DNA from: Rosa chinensis
Taxonomy: Eukaryota > Streptophyta > Magnoliopsida > Rosales > Rosaceae
DNA: 64,000 nucleotides
NCBI RefSeq assembly: GCF_002994745.2
Contig: NC_037089.1
Span: 15,022,141-15,086,140 of the forward strand
Direction: 5' to 3'
The translations under genes were made by a program, and so were the position numbers. This document shows, one piece after another, positions 20,441 through 32,222 of this stretch (positions are counted from its first letter, which is position 1; every line of letters begins with the position of its first letter). The notes below the pieces were generated by a model. It was not told the DNA's origin, did not search any database, and saw only the letters and a program-made list of their open reading frames with translations.

Positions 20441-20623
20441 AAAAATTTATATATTCATAGCAAAAAGGTAATGATCAACTAGCTAGGAGTAATCTACAGG
20501 CCTTAGAGATATATACAGAGTGAGAGAGGAGCTTACAAGTTTGATGTCTTTAGAAGTATTCTCCAGAATGATCTTGAAAAAATGGGGAGTTGTGGAACAA
20601 AACGTAGGCCAAACACCACTCAT

Positions 20624-21343
20624 TGCAAGGCTTGCGATCAATCACGACCACCAAACCAATGCTTAATCACAACTTGTCGATCGGCGACTGATCGATCATG
20701 GAAGAGCTAGCTCCCCGGAGTTTTTCTGATTTCAGCCTTCCTCTGTGCACCGGAGGCAAATCTCTGTTCGAGATCACAAATTGTATCAACCATATAGGGT
20801 TTAACTCTCTGTTTCTTTTTTTCTTTTGATTTTTCCTTCTTTGATTTTCGGGTATAATGGGGGACAATAGGCCCAACAAACAAGAAAAAATTGACGAATT
20901 ACTGTACTAGGACATCTCGTAGAAATCTCAATTTAGTTTATAAGATCTAGGTAACTATCGGGATAATTACCATGCAATAACCTGCCTTTTCACGGTAAAT
21001 TCATATAAACACGTGACACGTCCTTAGGTTTAATCTGATAGGTAAAACCATAGACATGTACGTTGATATCATACACCCAAAGAGATACACAAACAAATTA
21101 CTACAAATTAAGATGACTCTATTCCTACTAGGAATTCCTAATTAAACCGAGAATAAGCAATATGTATATAACGAATATAACCAAGTGAACAAAACGTGAA
21201 GGGACTAAAAATCTTTAAACGTTCTTGAATACTTAGTTTTCAGTTCCGACTTTGTGAACCTACTTATTTGAATAATCGACCTAATATTTCTTACCATAAA
21301 GTTTTGTAAAACACGTCATTTCTTTATAATTGATATAACTCTC
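20624..21343. other. Upstream flank of the REM pseudogene
   Basis: Presumed 5' UTR and promoter side of the minus-strand REM pseudogene. AT-rich, no further gene seen. Confidence 0.5.
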
Positions 21344-21358
21344 AAATAGACTTCTGCT

Positions 21359-22500
21359 AGAAAACACGGACGTTTAGAAGAGTTAACAACGTAAAAGAGC
21401 TCCGAGAATAGAGGGACGAAAATTAGGGTTTTGGAAACGCACAGAAGCGACTGTTGCCTGTCCGGCGGCGTCCCAGCATCGACCATAGGTCCAGGCCTCA
21501 TCGATGAGTGGAGGATGTTGCCGGACGGGATTGTGGGGGCTTGGGGTTCCAATTTTTGGTATCCGGTTCGACCTTCTTGGTCGAGTATGATTTTTCGTCC
21601 CTCTCAGGCGGCGGTGCAGGCGGGCAGGATGGATGGTTGGCGATCGACGCAGGCTTGGAGCAAGTGGTCAGAGGCTGGATCGTGGCGGCGGTTTTCCATG
21701 GATCGTACAGCGCTGACTATATCTCCGGGGTTGGTCGATCGGAGGAGAGTACAAGGGTGTCGAACTTTCAGGCGGAAGGACGAAGCCGGGCGACAAGGCA
21801 CGGCGAGTTTCTCTCTGATTCTCGGTGTGGGCTCATCGAGATCTGGCTTTACGCCTGGATCTGGCCGACAAAAGTTGAGGTTGGTGTGGCTTGCTGCGTG
21901 GATGGAGTTTTTCCGGCGGTGCGAGTTCGACGGGAAGGATTTATGGGGTGGTCTGCAGGCGGGTCATCTGAAGAGGAGGAAGATGGTCGCGGCGGCTGGT
22001 TTTTGATTTTGTTTAAAGTAGTTTTCTTGGTCAAGATTTCAATTAGGGGTTTGGTTAGGTTTTTCTGGTTTTTAGCATGTCCCTACTCTGTTGAGCTAGG
22101 GTTGGGTCAAATTGAGGTGCCATGGATGTGGTGTTTTTCCTGGGGACGAATTGGTTTATTGTTGGTTTTGTCTTATGGTCAATGTGCTGACGAGCGATCC
22201 TTGCACGTGGTCTGGCATTTTTGGGACACGGTGTGGAAAAGGGCGTTGGTTGTTTTAGCGGTTGTCTATGAGGTGGAATCGATATTCTCGGGATTCTCGG
22301 TAGCCCGAGTCGTTGGGCGGTATTGGTGGTTAGGGGTTGGGCTCTTTCAGCTCATGGAAGTCATTTATGGTGACGGACCCGTAACTGGTTTAGGTTTTAG
22401 GGAGGAGAGTGGGGAATTCTTGTCCACCACCGGTCATTCCCGTGTTATGTAACTTCGTTTCATTTTAATAAAGGATCTTATTCTCAAAAAAAAAAAAAAA
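21359..22500 (+). mobile_element. Non-autonomous retroposon sharing the 3' tail of an L1-type LINE
   Basis: A 15-bp target duplication AAATAGACTTCTGCT flanks it (21344-21358 and 22499-22513), and it ends in AATAAA-like sequence and a poly(A) tract (22486-22500). The last about 170 bp, from TTAGGGGTTGGGC to TTATTCTC-A(n), closely matches the 3' end of the LINE at 42750-42923. The translated tails also align: WLGVGLFQLMEV...DGPVTGLGFREESGEF here, WLGVGPLWLMDV...DGPVTCLGSREESGDF there. The 5' kilobase is GC-rich, has no endonuclease or reverse transcriptase, and holds an open frame of 314 codons (21508-22452). It therefore looks like a parasite of the LINE machinery. Confidence 0.8.
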
Positions 22501-22513
22501 ATAGACTTCTGCT

Positions 22514-23304
22514 CAAACAAATCCAAAAGAACTACTCTCTGGCTAATTTTAGCAACTCGAGTGCAAATTCCTAAGATTCCAATGAGCAGTATTTGCAGAC
22601 AAAAGTATTCGGTTATTGGGGAAAAATCAATATACTTGTATTTGTTTTGTTCTGCTTTGGTCGTCAAATTTGAGCCTACAATCAAATAGTGATCTCAAAA
22701 TTGTATGGAACATAGCGAGTGGGAAAGAAAGAAAATGTTGGGGAGGGGTATCCAAGCTAAAAAAAGGTTGGCTGGTAAAGTCATTGTTGAACTTCAAAAG
22801 TTTTACCGAACAGTGTACATCAAAGTTGGGGCAACCATCTTAGTTTGGTTGACTTGCATTCAATTGACTTAAGATTAAATGCCTTTCTTAGCTAGGTTGG
22901 CATTGCAGGTGTCTTGGTTTATGAAGGAGCTCAAAATGGTATAACATTAAAAGACTTATTTGTCTTGTCCTGCCAACTATAAACTTACATCTCAACTAGG
23001 AAACAAGTCAGTAGAGTCTCTGTATTGCTCTGCTCAGAGCTTCAGACTCATCATTTTATTACAAGAAATGAATTCTGAAATGAATGCAGGAAATAGTACA
23101 TATATTCCAACACTAGAAAAAGTTCCATGTTTAGATCCAAAAGAAACGATTTCAACAACATCAAGAATTTAACTCCAAATTAATTCAAACACTAGAATAA
23201 GTAAATGTACTAATTCCACAAAACATTGATCCAACATTAGTTCAATAGTAGTAAATCTAATACATAAACATTGCATTTAGGCCACAAGCTCAGTGCAAAT
23301 AAGA
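22514..23304. other. Intergenic region
   Basis: AT-rich sequence downstream of the 23305-24626 gene; probably contains its 3' UTR. No other gene seen. Confidence 0.5.
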
Positions 23305-24626
23305 TTAGTCTGACGTAGTAACATCTTCATTAGATCCTGCATCCCCATCATTAGCACCACCATCATCAGCATCATCGTTGTCGTCATCCTCATCATCAGC
23401 ATCATTGTCATCATTGTCAGCATAAGCATCAGCACTATCATCATGGCTTGAACCGGATGCAGGATTCATCTCCACAGTGCTACTTGAATTCGGTGGATAA
23501 TTCATCTCCAAAGGTGGATAGTTTATCTCCAAAGTGTTCCTCTTGAAAATCTGTACCCCGAAATGCAAGTAATCCCCTTGGGAGCTGAAGAGGAGTAAGC
23601 TACCATGCTCCAGCGAGTAATGCTTCGCGAATCCAGGCCAACCCTTTTGCAGCCAAATCTTTCTGTTACTCTTTGTCAACTCGATTCCCCAGCCTGCTCC
23701 TTCAGAAACCTGGATAAGTATTATCTGTGCCAGACGATCTCCACATTGCCTCACAACAGTTCTTGGAATTTCCTGTACATAACATCATGTCCCCCATTAA
23801 ACTAATTATGCAGCATGTAGAAACTAGGAAGACAATACATGTCACATGAAGATATTTATAAAATTAATTGTATTTTGGAAATCAAATTAATGGTGCTAAC
23901 CATCAAAAGGATTTTAAAAAAATAACAAAAAAAAATAATAATACCCTAGCCATGAAGCTGTAGTTAAAAGCAATAGACAAACACTAACCAGTGACAGCTG
24001 GTGAAGTATACCATGACCAAAACCAAAACCTGGCCACAACTTGTTCAGAAAATCTTAACAAGCTAGCAAATTTTTTTACCACCATTCCATTTGGGATGGA
24101 AATATAAGGTAAACATCCATACATCATGAAATAGAGTGCAAATACAAGCTGTATGCTAGTTTACAGCATATATGAACATATACAAACAATTTTTTCTATA
24201 TTTTTGTGCTTTTGAGTTCTGAGTGAAAAACTATATACTCAAACATATTTCATATTTGTAGGGTAGCAGGAAAAGGAAAGATCTATTAAGACAAGAAATT
24301 TCATTTTGGTGCTTCAAAACACAAGAATGTGAGAAATATCAAATATCAAGGAAATTTTCCTTAAAAACACCTTAAAGTCTTGAACATCTATAGTGAAGAA
24401 GATGAAAAAGTATGAAAGAGAGTTTGTTACCTACACCTTATATGATAAAAGTAAATGATATAAATGAAGGAAAGATGAACTTAGAAGCTGAAAGAAGATG
24501 AAAGGAAGTTTTTCAACTCACAAGTTTTCCATCTTCAAGTGCTTGAGCCAAGACTATCACGAAGAAGCTTGGAATGGTGACTGGAAAGACAGAGCCTTTA
24601 CGATTCCTCCGGCCATGAGAAGCCAT
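23305..24626 (-). CDS. REM-type single-B3 protein with acidic tail
   Basis: Two exons, 24626-24522 and 23772-23305, in phase, 190 aa. Exon 1 encodes a short basic leader and IPSFFVIVLAQALEDGKL, the first B3 strand. Exon 2 gives EIPRTVVRQCGDRLA, WGIELTKS, W-L-Q-K-G-W-P-G-F-A-K-H-Y-S-L and F-G-V-Q-I-F, completing the domain. It then ends in an Asp/Asn/Ala-rich tail of about 45 residues and TTSD. There is no second B3 domain, unlike both neighbours. Such a tail could be a transcription-regulatory or chromatin-contact surface; this is inference. The 750-bp intron is AT-rich and featureless. Confidence 0.75.
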
Positions 24627-25306
24627 CACAGATCAATGAGTTGGGATGCACTCTGCTTCAAGCTTCCAGAGGAGAGTTAAAAACTTGAATGACTGCTGAA
24701 AGCTGCTGTATAAATAGCCAATAAATGCTTCCTTTGTTTCCGTTGGAAATTTTTACTTTTGATCTCAACCATTTATTGTTGATTAGTTTAAGCACTCTCT
24801 CTCTCATCTTTAATACCATCTTATGTAGGTAGAAAAATTTTCCTTTCAAACTCTCTTCATTAAGTGTGCAGTTGTGCAAAAGTTTGTCACTCTGTCCATC
24901 ATGACTGTTCAAACCAAGGTAAAAAAAAAGTGCTTATCTATGGTTTTTCCTGCAGTAATTTTCTTTACCTTTCTATCTTGTTGTATTAGCCTATTAGGTC
25001 ATGGTTTGGGGGCTCCCATTACAGTAGTTTTTCAGTGAAGTAAGCATTGTAACCAAGAAAGAAAGAAAAGAAAGAATAATAACTTGGTTTAGGCTTTCAA
25101 AAGAAAAAAGAAGACTCAGGAGTTATAATGCAGTTTCAGATATGTCGAAGACTTTCCTTACATACATCTTGACTATATGCTAATCATAGTTTTAGGTAGT
25201 TGTTAGATGCAAACATAGAAGGTAGCATAAAACCTGTTAACAAAGGCTGGAAATATTTTATAGCATAAATTGATCATAAGCTAGCTACCAGATAGTTTTG
25301 ATCGCC
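24627..25306. other. Intergenic region between two REM genes
   Basis: Promoter side of the single-B3 gene and 3' side of the next gene. No coding sequence recognised. Confidence 0.5.
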
Positions 25307-26927
25307 TTACGCATCTACATCTTCAGCTCGGAATATGTGAACTTTAAACGTTGGAACTTCGCATCCCTTTTTCAGCTCAAACACACAGGCATCCCCTACT
25401 TTGAGATGATTGTCATGCACAAATGATTTCCAAGATACTCTTCCTTGTCGTTGCTTTCCCTCACTCCATACCTCGACAGTGAACGTAGCAGGCCAAATTC
25501 TCCCAGCCGAATTCTGTAGGTTAACAATACGAACACCTCTAGCACAAATACATTCTTTTGCAAAGGCTCCTTGTAATTTCTACAAGCAGAAAAGACAAAT
25601 ATATACATAAACGAGTCCATAATCCATTGTCCCCAACCTGTTTCACTCAAGAATTTATATTGCATACAAACTGGGATAGAGTAAATGGTCTACAAGTCTA
25701 TTGTAGCAGGTAGTTGAGAAAGCTTACCAAATATCTTGATAGGTATGATTTTTGCATTCTGACTACAAGATATGGATTACTATACTTGAAACTTGTAGCT
25801 CTCAGAAACGCTCCATCTCTTGTATCGACATCATGCTCATTAGCCTCTAAAGATATTGATGCAGTAGGCATGCTTCCCCCCTCCGCTGTGTAATTTACAA
25901 GATCAACTTCATGACAAATTACAAACTAAAAGGAAAAAGAAGTCCAAGAGAACTTTGCATGGAAATTCACACAAAATAAACCAAAAATTCCATATGTAAT
26001 TATGCACCTTGACAATTCTTTAAGGAACTAGGAGTACCATAACTTCTTTTTTCTCTTTGATGCTTCACTCCTTGATCTTTAGTTTTACCTCTGGGGTAGG
26101 AATTCACTTCAGCTTCATCACCTGATTTTGTCCTCATCGTCTTATGAGGCCAAAGGCTTGCCAATTCTCTTCTCCCTCTTTTCTTTGAGGGAACCACATC
26201 CAATATTTCAACAGAAACATCATCATCTTCAAGTTCTTCCCCCTCGCCAAGGCTTGAATTCGTGGGATAATCTATCTCCATAGTATTCCTAGTAAAAATT
26301 TGCACTTGGAAACTGGAATAATCACCCTCACAACTGAACACTAATAAGTATCCATGGTCTAGGAAGTAAAACTTTGCGAATTCTGGCCAGCCCTTTTCTA
26401 ACCAAACCTCACCATCACACCTTGTCAATCCTATTCGCCATTCTGCTCTGCTAGGAACCTTAAGCAATACTGACTCTGCCAAACAATTTCCATGCTTCAT
26501 CACAAATGCCTTTGGAATTTCCTGTACAAGACTCGTCAAATTAAGATCGATGTACATGAATTTGTAGCATGTATGTATAGCAACACAAACATACATATAA
26601 ATGCAATGGTGCATGAAAGTAAACCTAGGAAAAATAATCCCGAGAGTTTTTTACTTCAAAGCTGTTACTTATAATATGATCAAACATTCTTTGCAAGCAG
26701 AGATTAATTTCACAACGTTAGGATAGACAAGCCCTCCAGTAGTAATTTTGCATTAACCAAAACCCCTTTGATACGTACAGTGCACATATATGTAAACGTT
26801 TTGTATGAATAAGAAGATGGTGTGAGGGACTTACAATCTTTCCATCTCGAAGTGCACTGTCAAGAACGATCTTGAAGAAGCTTGGAGATTTGGCGGCAAA
26901 AGGAGAAGGCTCTTCTGTTTCTCCCAT
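25307..26927 (-). CDS. REM-type transcription factor with two B3 domains
   Basis: Four exons, 26927-26835, 26521-26008, 25885-25728 and 25579-25307, all with AG/GT borders and agreeing phases, 345 aa. B3 domain one spans residues about 13-115: SPSFFKIVLDSAL, IPKAFVMKHGNCLAESV, EVWLEKGWPEFAKFY, FQVQIF. The linker is acidic and then basic (KKRGRRE, KHQREKRS). Domain two starts at about residue 235 with AFLRATSFKYSNPYLVVRMQ, then W-P-A-T-F-T-V and GDACVFELKKG. Its exon structure is the same as that of the 5669-6883 gene, which supports tandem duplication. The gene appears intact. Confidence 0.85.
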
Positions 26928-27485
26928 TACTCGTGCTTTCCCAACTTGGAAAAGAAGCTTTTTTGCGTTTTTATAGTGAACGTGGTTAAGTGGGTGGGTC
27001 GGTGGCCCAATTAAGTTGAGCCCAAACAAGCAATTTATTGACTAGTGTAAAAGTCCAAGCCCAATTAGTTATAAGAAGGCAATTTCTTTTCTTTTCTTGG
27101 TGTTCTGGTACTGCACCTGCGCCTCTCTATATTTCTTATTTCCCTCCAACCAAGACCCCTAATGCTCCGCCTCGTAAAACCCCTCCGGCCGCCGTCCGCG
27201 GTAATTGCTTTTTTTTTTTTTACATTTAAAAATAATGATAGAAAATAAAAATGCTCTCCTTTTTGCTTTGTTTGGACTATGTTTTAGTTTATTTTTTGTA
27301 TATGTCATGCTTATGAAGACACCAAAGTCATACAAAGGACCTGCTGGGTGCTGGTGATAAGACATATTGCTACTCTAGAGTCTAAGCATTGACCAGTTGA
27401 CTTGAATCTTCAGCTAACCACTGCCATTCACCGAGTTTTCTGAATTTGAGGGACTTGCAGTAGGATTTGGGTGGAAAAAATGGTT
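26928..27485. other. Intergenic region, probable original promoter of the RPW8 gene
   Basis: Upstream of the REM gene on one side; on the other, this sequence would have adjoined the RPW8 ATG before the copia element inserted. No coding sequence recognised. Confidence 0.4.
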
Positions 27486-27490
27486 GTCTG

Positions 27491-27906
27491 TATTGAATAT
27501 TGGCTTTATTTAATTGATGGGCAATATCCAATTGAATGGTCCATGGTGATCACGTGGGCAAGGCCCCTAGGTTAATTAGGATAGGATATATATATGTATG
27601 TCTAGATTGATTAGGTAATATATATATATATATATGCCTACTGCGGCTGCAGAGAGATAGAGAGAGTTAACTTGATTATTGGGTTATTGAGATTTTGGGT
27701 AGAGTTTATTCTAAAACTCTAATTGGATTCTCTCCAAATTGATTATAGTGGAATTTCTCGCCGGCTCCGAAGTGGATGTAGCTCAATCACATTGATTGAG
27801 TGAACCACTATAAATTCTTGTGTTCTTGTGTTTGCTTTCTTTTTCGTTGTTTGGTCGCTCATCTAGTTCCACATCAATATTGTGTTTGTTACGCTTCCGC
27901 ACAACA
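27491..27906 (+). repeat. 5' LTR of the copia element
   Basis: Direct repeat of 32094-32529. Contains AT-microsatellite blocks at about 27589-27635 and ends TTACGCTTCCGCACAACA. Confidence 0.95.
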
Positions 27907-27952
27907 AACTGGCATCAGAGCTCTGGTTCTGAATTGGGAGTTGATTCATTAA

Positions 27953-28783
27953 TTGGAAATCATGGTTGACGAGAAAAAGAAAGGGACTGAGTCTTCAGGT
28001 TCTTCGCGTTGGTCAACTTCCAGGCCATCAATTGGTAATGCCAAATTTGAAGTTGAAAAGTTTAATGGCACCAACAATTTTAGCATGTGGCAGGGTGAGA
28101 TGATGGATGTCTTGTGTCAACAAGAATTGGATATAGCTCTGGAAGATAAACCTGCAGACATAGATGATGTAGAGTGGGCGAGAATTAACAAGCCCACTTG
28201 TGGTTCTATCAGAATGTGCCTTGCTAAAGATCAGAAATTCTTTGTCATGAAAGAAACTTCTGCAAAAGAGTTGTGGAAGAAATTAGAAGACCAATATATG
28301 ATCAAGAGTGCTGAAAATCGGTTTCACCTGAAGAGGAGGCTTTTTCGATTTAATTATCGACAGGGTGTTTCTGTGTCTGAACACATCAATGATTTCAATA
28401 AGATACTTGCAGATTTGGCTAATTTGGATGTGAAAATTAGTGATGAGGATAAAGCGTTGTGTTTGCTAAATTCTCTTCCTGACAAGTATGAGCATTTGAT
28501 TACAACTTTGTTGCATGGAAAGAATGATGTGAAATTTGATGATGTGTGTAATTCATTGATAAATAATGAGTGCAGAAAGAAAGAGAAGCAACTTCAGAAT
28601 GTTTCAGGTGAAGCACTTGTAGTAAGGGGCAGATCTGATGAGAGAAAACCTACTGGAAAAAGAGGTAAATCTCGTTCCAAGTCAAGAAGTAAATTTCCTG
28701 CAAAAGATGAGTGTGCTTTTTGTCGCAACAAAGGTCATTGGAAGAAAGATTGTCCTAAGTTGAAGAATAGGATTCTGAAGTGA
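27953..28783 (+). CDS. Copia gag protein
   Basis: 276 codons. FEVEKFNGTNNFSMWQ opens a UBN2/gag domain, KELWKKLEDQY marks its middle, and a basic tail carries the CX2CX4HX4C knuckle CAFCRNKGHWKKDC. It stops at 28781-28783, and the pol frame is 1 nt away, so an indel near 28770 separates gag from pol. It forms the virus-like particle in active relatives. Confidence 0.85.
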   Translation: MEIMVDEKKKGTESSGSSRWSTSRPSIGNAKFEVEKFNGTNNFSMWQGEMMDVLCQQELDIALEDKPADIDDVEWARINKPTCGSIRMCLAKDQKFFVMKETSAKELWKKLEDQYMIKSAENRFHLKRRLFRFNYRQGVSVSEHINDFNKILADLANLDVKISDEDKALCLLNSLPDKYEHLITTLLHGKNDVKFDDVCNSLINNECRKKEKQLQNVSGEALVVRGRSDERKPTGKRGKSRSKSRSKFPAKDECAFCRNKGHWKKDCPKLKNRILK

Positions 28784-31700
28784 ATGTTGTAAGAGATGAT
28801 GAAGATGACGACTTTGATTTTGCTTTGAGTTGTTCATCAGCTTTTGAAGATTTTGAAGAAGATGAGAATGAGTTTGCTTTGGCTAGTTCATCTGCAGTTA
28901 GTTATTCTGACAAGTGGATTATGGATTCAGGTTGTTCACATCATATGTGCCCTAATAGGGAATGGTTCTCTACTTTCAAGGAGTTGAATGGTGGAGTAGT
29001 TTTGATGGGAGACAACAGTCCTTGCAGAACAAGAGGGATTGGTACAATTCGTCTCAAGATACATGATGGAGTAGTCAGAGAGTTAACTAATGTTAGGTAT
29101 GTTCCAAATTTGAAGAAAAATCTTATCTCTTTGGGAACTTTAGAATCAAAAGGGCACACAATTACATTGAAAAGTGGAGTTGCTAAAGTTGTCTCTGGTT
29201 CACTTGTGATGATGAGAGGTGAAAGGTTCAGAAATTTATATTTTCTACAAGGGTGCACAGTGACAGGTGAAACAGCAATATCTGAGACTATAGATGATGA
29301 TGCAGACAATACAAAATTATGGCATATGCGTCTTGGACATGCTGGTGAGAAAGCAATGCAGGGATTAGTGAAGCAAGGACTATTGAAAGGTGTAAAGACC
29401 GGAAAATTAGAATTTTGTGAACATTGTGTCTTGGGAAAACAGACTAGAGTTAAATTTGGCACTGCAGTTCATCAGACTAAAGGTACTCTAGATTATGTTC
29501 ACACTGATGTATGGGGACCTACCAAAACTGCATCTTTGGGAGGTAAGCATTATTATGTCTCTTTTGTTGATGACTTCTCTAGAAGAGTATGGGTGTACAC
29601 CATGAAGCATAAAGATGAAGTCTTAAATATATTTGTGAAGTGGAAGAAGATGATTGAGACTCAGACCGGTCGAAAAATTAAGAGGCTCAGGTCAGATAAT
29701 GGTGGTGAATACAAATCTGATCCGTTCTTGAAACTATGTCAAGATGAGGGCATTGTGAGACACTTCACAGTTAGAGAGACACCACAACAGAATGGGGTGG
29801 CAGAGCGCATGAATCGGACTTTATTGGAGAAAATTCGGTTTATGTTGTCTAATTCTGGATTAGGCAAAGAATTTTGGGCTGAGGCAGTTGTGTATGCAAG
29901 CCATCTCATTAATAGGTTGCCTACTGCTGCACTTGAGGGAAAAACTCTCATGGAGGTATGGTCTGGTAAACCTGCTACTGATTATCATTATTTACATATT
30001 TTTGGTTGTCCTGCTTATTTTCATGTCAGGGAAAGCAAGCTAGATCCAAGGGCCAAGAAAGCTATATTCTTGGGATTTAATGAGGGTGTTAAGGGATTTA
30101 AGCTTTAGTGTTCAAATGTGAAGAAAGTTGTTGTAAGCAGAGATGTGACTTTTGATGAGGCTATTATGGTTGATAAGAACAAGCAGAAAATTTCTGATGA
30201 GCAGAGAATGACCGTAGAGAGTTTGCAGCAGGTGGAGTTAAAGAAAAAAATTGTTGAAACCAATTGATCCAGTGAGTCCTAATGTTGATTCAGATGACTT
30301 AAATATTGAGGACATAAGTATTGAAGTAGATGCTCCAACCCAAGAGCCTACACAGCAAGATGGACCAATTGCAACTACAAAGGGAAAAAGGAATGCTCAA
30401 AAGCCAGCTTGGCTTAATGATATGGTGACTTATGCACTTCCAGTTACTGAAGAAGAAATTCCTACTACTTATGAAGAAGCTGTCATACATGCAGATTGTG
30501 TAGAATGGGAAAAAGCTATGGGTGAGGAGATGAAGTCTCTTCACAAGAATAAAACATGGGAGTTGGTTCAGTTACCGCATGGGTTGCAAGTGGGTGTTTG
30601 CTAAAAAGGAAGGATCACAGTATAAGGCTAGATTGGTAGCTAAAGGCTACGCACAAAAAGAAGGAATTGACTACAATGAGGTATTTTCTCCTGTTGTTAA
30701 GCATTCTTCTATTCGTATTTTATTGGCCTTGGTTGCACAGTTTGATCTTGAGTTAGCACAGCTTGATGTAAAAACTGCTTTCTTACATGGTGAATTAAAA
30801 GAAGAGATATATATGACTCAGCCAGAAGGATTTAAAATTGCTGGTAAAGAAAATTGGGTCTGCAAACTGCATAAATCATTATATGGTTTGAAACAATCTC
30901 CAAGGCAGTGGTACAAGCGGTTTGATAAATTTATGTTCGGTTAGAAGTACACTCGGAGTCTTTATGATCCATGTGTTTATTTTCGCAAGCTACAGGATGG
31001 GACCTTCATTTATTTGCTCTTATATGTTGATGATATGTTAATTGCATCTAAGAGCAAGGTGGAGATAAATAAATTAAAATTTCAATTGAGTGGTGAATTT
31101 GAGATGAAGGACTTGGGAGAAGCTAAAAAGATTTTGGGCATGGAAATTGAAAGAGATAAATCAAGAGGCAATGTTTGTTTGTCACAGAAGCAATATTTGA
31201 AGAAGGTACTGCATCGGTTTGGCATGAATGATAAATATAAACCTGTAAGTACACCTCTTGCCTCTCACTTTAAGCTTAAATCTACTATGTCTCCTAGTAC
31301 AGATGATGATATGAAATATATGGCTAAAGTTCCTTATGCTAGTGTTGTTGGTAGCTTGATGTATTGTATGGTGTGTACTAGACCGGATATTTCACAGGCC
31401 TTAAGTGTGGTGAGCAGATATATGCATAACCCAGGTAAAGGTCATTGGCAAGCAGTGAAGTGGATTCTACGGTATATTCTTGGTACTGTGGATGTTGGAT
31501 TAGTTTTTCAGCAAGATAAGATGAGTCAATGTGTTGTTGGATATGTGGACTCTGATTTCGCAGGTGATTTGGATAAGTGCCGATCTACTACAGCTTATGT
31601 GTTTACTCTTGCTAGTGGACCGGTGAGTTGGAAGTCGAATTTGCAATCTACAATTGCTTTGTCGACTACAGAAGCTGAATATATGGCAGTAACAGAGGGT

Positions 31701-31997
31701 GCAAAAGAAGCAGTTTGGCTTCGTGGTTTACTTAAGGACTTGGGAATTATTCAAAAATATGTGGATATTTTTTGTGACATTCAAAGTGCTATTCATTTAG
31801 CAGAGAACCAAGTTACTCATGCTCGTACTAAACATATCAATGTCAAATTTCACAAGATTCGTCAGATGGTGGAGGATGGTGATGTTCAACTCCTCAAAAT
31901 TGGAACTGCAGATAATCCTGCTGATATGTTGACAAAGTCGGTTCCATTGAGCAAGTTCAAGCATTGCTTGAACTTGATTGGTATTTGTAGAATTTGA
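28780..31997 (+). pseudogene. Copia pol (protease, integrase, RT, RNase H), disrupted
   Basis: Protease: WIMDSGCSHHM. GAG-pre-integrase: WHMRLGHAGEKAM. Integrase has its zinc motif, then FVDDFSRRVWV, SDNGGEY and TPQQNGVAERMNRTL. Reverse transcriptase starts [11 protein letters not shown], with [19 protein letters not shown] and LLYVDDML. RNase H includes DSDFAGD and STTEAEYMA, and the frame ends at a TGA near 31997. Lesions: TAG at 30106-30108 in integrase, frame changes near 30240 and 30580, and TAG at 30942-30944 in RT. Otherwise it is well preserved, so the loss is fairly recent. Confidence 0.9.
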
Positions 31998-32093
31998 AAT
32001 TCCCTACGGGGATGTCGGAGCGGTGATTGGTTTTGAAGTTCTATTTTGGAGAATTTACATCAAAATAAAGCCAAGGTGGAGATTATTGAATAT

Positions 32094-32176
32094 TGGCTTT
32101 ATTTAATTGGTGGGCAAAATCCATTTGAATGGCCCATGGTGATCACGTGGGCAAGGCCCCTAGGTTAATTAGGATA

Positions 32177-32222
<46 letters not shown>

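Larger units (their letters stand above)
8191..20623 (-). pseudogene. REM-type B3 gene broken by a pararetrovirus and a Mutator-like element
   Basis: The exons are collinear with the neighbouring REM gene: 20623-20537 (start, TPHFFKIILEN), 17615-17192 (IPKKFVKRYGEHL to the basic linker), 17049-16835 (linker and start of B3 domain two) and 8461-8191 (LQVGDRSW, GDVCIFEL, stop). Exon 3 has two compensating 1-nt indels around the ALERA motif that create a TGA at 16915-16913. Exon 4 is out of phase by 1 nt relative to the family acceptor. Intron 1 (2.9 kb) contains the TCP-carrying Mutator-like element, and intron 3 (8.4 kb) contains the caulimovirid. Exons 1-2 alone could still give a one-domain B3 protein, but a full two-domain product is not encoded. 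Confidence 0.75.

Noticed and set aside
20667..20879. Minus-strand frame upstream of the REM pseudogene
   Set aside because: It lies in the presumed 5' UTR or promoter and lacks family similarity.
28941..29462. Minus-strand 173-codon frame
   Set aside because: It is the antisense shadow of copia pol, which has clear integrase motifs on the plus strand.
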